Source: Shimia sp040225985 | GTDB taxonomy: Bacteria; Pseudomonadota; Alphaproteobacteria; Rhodobacterales; Rhodobacteraceae | Direction of reading: 5' to 3' | NCBI RefSeq assembly: GCF_040225985.1 | Contig: NZ_JBBPEU010000003.1 | Coordinates: forward strand, 62,001 to 126,000 | Length of the DNA: 64,000 nt | In this document: positions 58,507-64,000 of the stretch, in pieces | Position numbering within the stretch: the first letter of the stretch is position 1 | Layout of the letters: each line of letters begins with the position of its first letter | Position numbers and translations under genes: made by a program | The notes under the pieces: generated by a model | What the model saw: the letters and a program-made list of their open reading frames with translations, nothing else | What the model was told of the DNA's origin: nothing | Databases searched by the model: none

Positions 58507-59135
58507 CGGATCCCTTCCCTGTCCTTTGCCACCCTGTAGTAGGCCCAGAGCGCGCGCGCCGCAACCGATCGCCACGGGCTCCAGTCTTCGGCCATTTGCC
58601 GCAGGGCGCGTTCTGTGGGGCGTGCGTCAAGGTCGAAAAGCACCCGCGCGGCTTCTTGCAGGGCCAGATCGCCAGGCGCGAACACGTCGGCACGCCCAAG
58701 GCTGAACATGGCGTAAATCTCTGCCGTCCAGACGCCGATGCCCGGCACCTTGGTCAGTTCAGCCACCACCTCTGCATCAGGAAGGGTGCGTAACCCATTG
58801 AAATCTATACGCGCCTCGGCAAGGGCGCGGGCATAGCGGATTTTCTGGCGCGACAGGCCAACGGCGCGCAGTTCATCGTCGCTGGCCCACATGATCTTGC
58901 GCGGGCCGGTCAGGCGCTCTGCTTTCATCCGGCCCCAGATCGCATTGGCCGAGGCCACGCTGACCTGCTGGCTGACAATCGCGGCCAGCAATTGCGCAAA
59001 CCCGTCGGGGCGGCGGCGCAGGGGCAGCGGGCCGGTCAGATCCAACGCGGGGCCGAAACGCGGCTCTTGCACCACCAGCCAGGCGGCGCCTTCCGCCACA
59101 CAATCCGGGGTTTCGATGATCCTGCCGACGCTCAT
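58503..59135 (-). CDS. alkA: DNA-3-methyladenine glycosylase II (AlkA-like)
   Basis: It removes alkylated bases from DNA. The 210-residue protein has the HhH-GPD fold: IVSQQVSVASANAIWGRM near residue 55, the helix-hairpin-helix LTKVPGIGVWTAEIYAMFSLGRADVFAPGDLAL near 135-165, with the catalytic aspartate in GDLAL, and a C-terminal WSPWRSVAARALWAYYR block. It has no N-terminal AlkA extension, so it is of the short Mag type. It is coupled to a downstream esterase gene. Confidence 0.9.
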   Translation of the reverse strand: MSVGRIIETPDCVAEGAAWLVVQEPRFGPALDLTGPLPLRRRPDGFAQLLAAIVSQQVSVASANAIWGRMKAERLTGPRKIMWASDDELRAVGLSRQKIRYARALAEARIDFNGLRTLPDAEVVAELTKVPGIGVWTAEIYAMFSLGRADVFAPGDLALQEAARVLFDLDARPTERALRQMAEDWSPWRSVAARALWAYYRVAKDREGIR

Positions 59136-59220
59136 GCGCCCCTGCCCTCATATTCACAATTTGCTACACGTCTCTCAACCATGCTGGACGTCCGGTTGTT
59201 AACAAGATAACGCTTGGCAC

Positions 59221-60450
59221 ATGATCCACACCGTAGACGATACCCGCGCCAAACGCACCGTGTTTATCCTTGTGCTGGCCCAGGCATTTCTGGGCGCTCA
59301 AATGCCGATGATCTTTACCATTGGCGGCCTTGCGGGACAATCGCTGGCCACCAATGCCTGCTGGGCCACCCTGCCGATTTCGCTGATCGTGGTCGGGTCG
59401 ATGCTGGCGGCGAATCCGGTGTCGATGATCATGCAGAAATACGGCCGCCGCGCGGGGTTCATCCTTGGCGCGGCTGGCGGCGCCATCGGGGCCGCGATCG
59501 GCTCTTACGGGCTTTACCTCAATTCGTTTCCGGTTTTTCTGCTGGGCAGTCTGTTCACCGGCATCTACATGAGCGCGCACGGGTTTTACCGGTTTGCCGC
59601 CGCCGACACGGCCTCGGATGCGTTCCGCCCCAAGGCGATTTCCTATGTGATGGCGGGTGGTCTTGCTGCGGCAATCATCGGCCCGCAACTGGTCAAGGTC
59701 ACGTCGCAATCCATGGTGATTCCGTTCCTTGGCACCTATCTGACCGTGATCGTCATCAACATAGTCGGCTCGGCCCTGTTCCTGTTTCTGGACATTCCCA
59801 AACCCCAAGCCCCCAGCGCGGACCAGCCCTATGGCCGCACCCGCTGGGAGCTTTTGAAGTCGCCCCGCATCATGGTGTCCGTGATCTGCGCGATGGTTTC
59901 CTATGCGTTGATGAACCTTGTCATGACCTCGACCCCGCTGGCCGTGGTCGGTTGTGGCTTTGAAGAAGGCATCGCGGCGGATGTCGTCACCGCGCATGTG
60001 CTGGCCATGTACGTGCCCTCGTTCTTTACCGGTCACCTGATCGCGCGGTTCGGCACGGAAAAGATCGTGGCCCTTGGCCTTGCCATCCTTGCCGGGGCCG
60101 GTGTTGTCGCCATTCAGGGGGTCGAGCTTGAGAACTTCTTTATCGCGCTAATTCTGCTGGGTGTGGGCTGGAACTTTGGCTTCATCGGCGCAACCACCAT
60201 GCTGGCCGGCGCGCATGAACCACATGAGCGCGGCCGGATGCAGGGCCTGAACGACATGATGGTTTTCGGTTGTGTCACCATCGCGTCACTGGCGTCTGGC
60301 GGTTTGATGAACTGTTCGGGTGGCGATGCGCAGGCGGGCTGGATGTCGGTCAACCTTGCCATGGCGCCGTTCCTGATGCTGGCCGGCGGCGCGCTGATCT
60401 GGCTGATCCTGCGCCCGCATGACGATGAAACACCGCTTTCAAGTCGCTGA
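59221..60450 (+). CDS. Major facilitator superfamily transporter
   Basis: The 409-residue protein has 12 predicted helices with the inter-helix loop QKYGRRAGFILG after helix 2 and a central cytoplasmic loop around YGRTRWELLKSP (residue 205). The substrate is unknown; drug/metabolite efflux is plausible. It stands alone between alkA (divergent) and the squalene-synthase-fold gene (convergent). Confidence 0.83.
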   Translation: MIHTVDDTRAKRTVFILVLAQAFLGAQMPMIFTIGGLAGQSLATNACWATLPISLIVVGSMLAANPVSMIMQKYGRRAGFILGAAGGAIGAAIGSYGLYLNSFPVFLLGSLFTGIYMSAHGFYRFAAADTASDAFRPKAISYVMAGGLAAAIIGPQLVKVTSQSMVIPFLGTYLTVIVINIVGSALFLFLDIPKPQAPSADQPYGRTRWELLKSPRIMVSVICAMVSYALMNLVMTSTPLAVVGCGFEEGIAADVVTAHVLAMYVPSFFTGHLIARFGTEKIVALGLAILAGAGVVAIQGVELENFFIALILLGVGWNFGFIGATTMLAGAHEPHERGRMQGLNDMMVFGCVTIASLASGGLMNCSGGDAQAGWMSVNLAMAPFLMLAGGALIWLILRPHDDETPLSSR

Positions 60451-60482
60451 TTTTGTGTTTGTTTTTGGGTGAAACCGAAAGA

Positions 60483-61253
60483 TCACCACCGCCCGGTCAC
60501 GGCCCGACGCATAAGCCCCAGATGGCGGGCAAAATCGCTGGTACCCAGCGTTCCGGATTTGACCCGATCAGGATCGCTTGCGGCCTGTTTCAACAAGGCC
60601 TCGGCCTGCCATCCCCCATAAAGCGCCTGTCCCGCGACCCGGTCCACCGCCCGACGGTTGCGTCGCGCGGTTTTGAGCCGGTCCAGCGCGCCGCGCGCCA
60701 GTTTGGCGACAGTTTCAGGGCGGCCATCCACCAAGGGCACGCGTTTGCGCGCCTCAAGTTCGGGGATCGCGCGCAGCCAGTTGGCAATGCCGTTGGCAAA
60801 GGCAAAGTCGCGCACCACCGACTCCTCTGCTGTGCCCAGCGATTGCGCTGCAACCACCAACAGATTGCCGCAGGTCTTGTCGATGTAGTCTTCAAAGGCC
60901 GCCGAATCCTCGAAAGGTTCGCGGTAGATTTCCCAGCGCCGCGCGAGGATCAGGTCATCCAGCAACGTGGTCGCCCTTGGGCTCAGCACGCCAGCCAGAG
61001 GTGTCACCACCTCGTGCCGCCGCACCTCGCCGCCTTCCGCGATTTCTTGCAGCGCATCGCGCCACCATTGCAGGCGCATCTCGGCGATCATGCTTTCCTC
61101 GGTCACCCAAGGCGCGCGCGCCACTTCAAGGTTGAAGGCGAACAGCGGAAACAGCACATCCCGCGCCTCGGGACGCGCGGCCATGACCCCGGCAAACCGG
61201 TAGGGGTCGCCCTTGGCAAGGTTTGCGGCACAGGCGGCAATGTCGTCAGACAC
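60483..61253 (-). CDS. Squalene/phytoene synthase-fold protein (NDUFAF6-like)
   Basis: The 256-residue protein has the isoprenyl synthase fold, but the DxxxD metal motifs are weak (LLDDLILARRWEIY, FEDYIDKTCGN). The LFAFNLEVARAPWVTEESMIAEMRLQWWRDAL region matches the NDUFAF6/C8orf38 family, a complex I assembly factor. A terpenoid synthase role is thus less likely. Its start overlaps the end of the upstream alpha/beta hydrolase gene by 8 bp, so the two are cotranscribed. Confidence 0.78.
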   Translation of the reverse strand: MSDDIAACAANLAKGDPYRFAGVMAARPEARDVLFPLFAFNLEVARAPWVTEESMIAEMRLQWWRDALQEIAEGGEVRRHEVVTPLAGVLSPRATTLLDDLILARRWEIYREPFEDSAAFEDYIDKTCGNLLVVAAQSLGTAEESVVRDFAFANGIANWLRAIPELEARKRVPLVDGRPETVAKLARGALDRLKTARRNRRAVDRVAGQALYGGWQAEALLKQAASDPDRVKSGTLGTSDFARHLGLMRRAVTGRW

Positions 61254-62226
61254 GGCTTAGAAACTCCTTGATCAGGTCGGCCACGCGCGGATCATGCACG
61301 ACGCCCAGATGATTGACCCCGTCGATCACCACATACTGCCCATTGTCTGTGACCGGTGTCATCAGGGGTTCATAGCCTTCCGCGATAAAACTTTCGTCAT
61401 CGCGCCCCGCCACCAACAGAAACGGCGGCAAATGCGCGATATCCCCAAGGTAATCGGAGCGCGGCGCATAAGACTGGTTCAGCCGCCACGAATAGGCCAG
61501 CGTCGCCTCGTGCCCCACCGGCCCATTGCGCACGGCCTCGGGCATGGCGAACTGAATCACGGTCAGATGGTCCAGCACATGAACCCGCAACATATTCAGC
61601 ATCGACAGGCCGACAATTCGGCGGGTCAGGACATGCGCCCACCCGCCCGAGTTTTCCCGCGTGGTGGGCGCGTCGTATTTGAGGAAGGGCGCTAGCAGCA
61701 CAGCGCCGTCGATCAGACCGGCATGGGCCCCGCCCGCAAACCGCACCACAAGGCCTCCGCCGGAACTGTGCCCGGCAAAAACAACGGGCTGGTCCCCCTT
61801 GCGCCGTGCAAGGATCAGGTCGGCCAGATCGTCTTCAAGCTGCCCCAGATAGGACACGTCCCCGCGCGCGCCCGGCCCGTTGAAATGCCCGCGCAGGTTC
61901 ACGGCAAGGATATCTGCCGCGCCGTCCAGCTGGGCCGCCAGCGCCTTGAACTGCCCACCATGCCAGCCCGAGCCATGCACCAGCACCAAGAGTGGCGCAT
62001 CGGGCCTGTCTGCCGGAAGATGCCACGCGCTGAGTCTGGCCCCGTCGCGCGCGGGGCTGTGCACCAGTGTCATCTCTGCCGTGTCGACCGAAGTCAGGAC
62101 ATCCGCGAAGGACATCGCGCCCTCGGGCAAACTTTCCGCGGGACGCTGGGACGCCACAAGCCCCAGCGCAATGGCGGTGGTGACGCCCAATCCAATGGCC
62201 GCCACCCCGAAAACCCGTTTCAACAT
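61246..62226 (-). CDS. Alpha/beta hydrolase, membrane-anchored or exported
   Basis: The 326-residue protein has an N-terminal hydrophobic segment (FGVAAIGLGVTTAIALGLVA), then a serine hydrolase core: LLVLVHGSGWHGGQF near residue 80, the nucleophile elbow VFAGHSSGGGLVV near 150, an Asp in LLVAGRDDESFIAEG near 270 and the His in VIDGVNHLGVVHDP near 300. The substrate is unknown. It lies 8 bp downstream of cimA and overlaps the squalene-synthase-fold gene. Confidence 0.82.
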   Translation of the reverse strand: MLKRVFGVAAIGLGVTTAIALGLVASQRPAESLPEGAMSFADVLTSVDTAEMTLVHSPARDGARLSAWHLPADRPDAPLLVLVHGSGWHGGQFKALAAQLDGAADILAVNLRGHFNGPGARGDVSYLGQLEDDLADLILARRKGDQPVVFAGHSSGGGLVVRFAGGAHAGLIDGAVLLAPFLKYDAPTTRENSGGWAHVLTRRIVGLSMLNMLRVHVLDHLTVIQFAMPEAVRNGPVGHEATLAYSWRLNQSYAPRSDYLGDIAHLPPFLLVAGRDDESFIAEGYEPLMTPVTDNGQYVVIDGVNHLGVVHDPRVADLIKEFLSRV

Positions 62227-62234
62227 TTAAACAC

Positions 62235-63866
62235 TCACGCTGCCCTGACGGCGCCGTCCCTCAACAATTTCCAGTTCAGCGCCTCGAGCAGCGCCTCAAA
62301 ACTCGCATCTACAATATTGGCCGACACCCCGACCGTCGCCCAGCGGCGGCCCGTGTCGTCTTCGAAATCAATAATCACACGGGTCACCGCCTCGGTGCCG
62401 CCATTGGTGATGCGCACCTTGAAATCCACAAGCCGCACATCGTTGATAATATCCTGATACGGGCCCAGATCCTGCCGCAGCGCCTGCCAGAGCGCGTTGA
62501 CAGGGCCTTCGTCGCTCATCTCGCTGGCGTCCTCGTTCTTGAAATAGGATGTCATCTTGGCCCCGCTTGGCAGTTGGACGGTGACCACGGCCTCGGATTC
62601 CACCACAAGGTTGCCGCGCGCATTGCGCCGCCGTTCCGAGATCACGCGATAGCGTTCCACGTCGAAAAAGCTTTGTGCCATGCCCAGTTCCTGCCGCGCC
62701 AGCAGTTCGAAACTGGCCTGCGCGGTGTCATAGCTATAGCCCTCGGCCTCGCGGTCCTTGATCCGGGTCAGGATACGTCCGAGCGCGGGATCGCCCTTGT
62801 CCACCGAAAGCCCCGCATCGGCCAGACGTTTGCGCAGGTTCGACTGCCCCGCCTGGTTCGACATCGGGATGATGCGTTCATTGCCCACCACGGAGGGATC
62901 GACATGTTCATAGGTGGTCGGGTCTTTCAGGATCGCGCTGGCATGCAGCCCCGCCTTGTGGGCAAAGGCCGAAGCCCCGACATAGGCCGCCTGTTTCATC
63001 GGCACGCGGTTCAGGATGTCATCCAGAAGGCGGCTCGCGCGGGTCAGACCCTTGAGCGCGTCCAGCGTCACGCCGGTCTCGTAAAGGCTGGCATAGGGTT
63101 CCTTGAGCAAGAGCGTCGGGATCAGCGTGGTCAGGTTGGCATTGCCACAGCGTTCGCCAAGGCCGTTCAGCGTGCCCTGAATCTGGCGCGCGCCCGCATC
63201 GACGGCGGCCAGCGAATTGGCGACCGCATGTTCGGTGTCGTTATGGGTGTGGATGCCCACATGGCTGCCCGGAATGCCCGCCGCGATCACCGCCTTGGTG
63301 ATCTCGTACACCTCGCGCGGCAGGGCGCCGCCATTGGTGTCGCATAACACGATCCAGCGCGCCCCGGCCTCGTAGGCGGCCCTGACGGTTTCCAGCGCAT
63401 AGGCCGGGTTGGATTTGTAACCGTCAAAGAAATGCTCGGCGTCGAACAGGGCCTCGCGTCCTTGCGCAACCAGATATTCCATTGTACGGCGGATGTTTAC
63501 GGTGTTTTCCTCAAGTGAAATCCCAAGCGCGGTTTCCACGTGGAAATCGTGGGTCTTGCCGACAAGGCACACGGCGGGCGTGGCCGCGTTCATCACGGCG
63601 GCCAGCACATCGTCGTTTTCCGCCGACATGCCCGCGCGCTTGGTCATGCCAAAGGCGGTAAAGGTTGCGGCCAGTTTGGGCCTGGTGTCGAAGAACTCGC
63701 TATCCGTCGGGTTCGCGCCGGGCCAGCCGCCTTCGATATAGTCGATGCCAAGGCTGTCCAGCACGGCGGCGATCTGCGCCTTTTCGGGGGTCGAGAATTG
63801 TACGCCCTGCGTCTGTTGGCCGTCGCGCAGGGTGGTGTCATAGAGATAGAGGCGGTCTTTGCTCAT
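62235..63866 (-). CDS. cimA: (R)-citramalate synthase
   Basis: It condenses pyruvate with acetyl-CoA to citramalate, a threonine-independent route to 2-oxobutyrate for isoleucine. The 543-residue protein has the DRE-TIM metallolyase barrel: YLYDTTLRDGQQTQGVQFS at the N-terminus, GIHTHNDTEHAVANSLAAVDAGARQIQGTLNGLGERCGNANL near residue 205-245 (metal-binding HxH and catalytic His), then ASAFAHKAGLHASAI near 310 and a C-terminal regulatory domain from about 400. The long form and motif set match CimA rather than LeuA. The leader upstream can form competing hairpins. Confidence 0.9.
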   Translation of the reverse strand: MSKDRLYLYDTTLRDGQQTQGVQFSTPEKAQIAAVLDSLGIDYIEGGWPGANPTDSEFFDTRPKLAATFTAFGMTKRAGMSAENDDVLAAVMNAATPAVCLVGKTHDFHVETALGISLEENTVNIRRTMEYLVAQGREALFDAEHFFDGYKSNPAYALETVRAAYEAGARWIVLCDTNGGALPREVYEITKAVIAAGIPGSHVGIHTHNDTEHAVANSLAAVDAGARQIQGTLNGLGERCGNANLTTLIPTLLLKEPYASLYETGVTLDALKGLTRASRLLDDILNRVPMKQAAYVGASAFAHKAGLHASAILKDPTTYEHVDPSVVGNERIIPMSNQAGQSNLRKRLADAGLSVDKGDPALGRILTRIKDREAEGYSYDTAQASFELLARQELGMAQSFFDVERYRVISERRRNARGNLVVESEAVVTVQLPSGAKMTSYFKNEDASEMSDEGPVNALWQALRQDLGPYQDIINDVRLVDFKVRITNGGTEAVTRVIIDFEDDTGRRWATVGVSANIVDASFEALLEALNWKLLRDGAVRAA

Positions 63867-63895
63867 GTGTTCTGCTCCTTGGCCTCTTTACTCAT
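63863..63895 (-). other. Mini-ORF overlapping cimA start
   Basis: A 10-codon frame (MSKEAKEQNT) runs from ATG 63895 to a TGA that overlaps the cimA ATG by 4 bp. It contains no Ile, Leu or Val codons, so it is not a classic attenuator peptide. Its initiation site lacks a Shine-Dalgarno sequence; translation is possible but uncertain. Confidence 0.3.
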
Positions 63896-63915
63896 CCGTT
63901 TGGGGTCAAAACATC

Positions 63916-63972
63916 CCGGTTCGCTTGCGAACCGGTTCGCCCCCGACCCGCCCCAACCCTCGTGTCGGGGGC
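63916..63972. repeat. Competing inverted repeats in the cimA leader
   Basis: GGTTCGC (63918-63924), GCGAACC (63927-63933) and GGTTCGC (63934-63940) can pair in mutually exclusive ways. A further stem GCCCCCGAC/GTCGGGGGC links 63939-63947 and 63964-63972. The window ends just beyond, so the leader's full extent is unknown. Confidence 0.5.
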
Positions 63973-64000
63973 AAACCTTTGTTGCGTAGGTTTTCACAAC

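Noticed and set aside
1..64000. Phage, insertion sequence, CRISPR array or integrase
   Set aside because: No transposase, integrase, phage structural or Cas domains are seen on either strand, and no regular spaced repeat array exists. The dispersed elements are short non-coding units.

Overview
This window looks like chromosomal DNA of a marine, aerobic alphaproteobacterium of the Rhodobacteraceae/Roseobacter group. The signs are high GC with strong wobble-GC bias, an F1-ATPase inhibitor zeta protein (DUF1476), a heme A synthase of alphaproteobacterial type, 3-hydroxybutyrate dehydrogenase beside a patatin, paired FAD/GcvT demethylating dehydrogenases, TRAP permeases, a Fur/Mur-type regulator without the CxxC zinc motifs, and a RirA-type iron box. 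There is no phage, insertion sequence, integrase or CRISPR array. The window is mostly housekeeping and catabolic genes in short operons.

Layout. 1-7 kb: partial agmatinase, M20 amidohydrolase, MazG, an iron(III)-binding protein behind an iron box, then nucleoside hydrolase, GNAT and SelO. 7-15 kb: M32 carboxypeptidase, heme A synthase, TrmJ, a ThiE-like protein, the pseudouridine catabolic pair PsuK/PsuG, DUF502, patatin and BdhA. 15-26 kb: a small-RNA candidate, an oligopeptide-type binding protein, a P450/hydrolase pair, CcdA, TusA, and RNase E with a long upstream region. 26-32 kb: SDR, DctD/DctB two-component system, PurQ-PurS-PurC, and the ATPase inhibitor. 32-41 kb: MprF-like protein, betaine-homocysteine methyltransferase, a small protein behind an FNR-like box, DMT exporter, EEP nuclease, PhzF, RhlE, a Fur/Mur regulator and an outer-membrane protein. 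41-49 kb: two divergent FAD/GcvT dehydrogenases around a YceI protein, a MobA-like transferase, a beta-barrel protein and tRNA-Leu(CAA). 49-64 kb: TRAP DctQM, DedA-like protein, DsbB, Lrp, arginase/ornithine cyclodeaminase, HNH nuclease, a large beta-barrel protein, esterase, AlkA, MFS, a squalene-synthase-fold protein, alpha/beta hydrolase and citramalate synthase.

Linked functions. Arginine and polyamine nitrogen is recovered through agmatinase, arginase and ornithine cyclodeaminase. Glycine-betaine methyl groups could flow through Bmt and then the dimethylglycine/sarcosine-type dehydrogenases. Nucleosides are salvaged through nucleoside hydrolase and PsuK/PsuG. Envelope and respiration functions are spread among CtaA, CcdA, DsbB, the zeta inhibitor and the MprF-like protein.

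The least explained parts are non-coding. One is a compact small-RNA gene at about 15961-16036 on the minus strand, with its own promoter, a stem-loop and a terminator. A second possible small RNA or leader lies at about 25567-25652. The third is a dispersed intergenic element of about 35-70 bp, with eight clear copies, that joins a conserved core to a hairpin whose sequence differs between copies while pairing is kept. Among proteins, the DctD-type regulator has lost the GAFTGA loop needed for sigma-54 contact.
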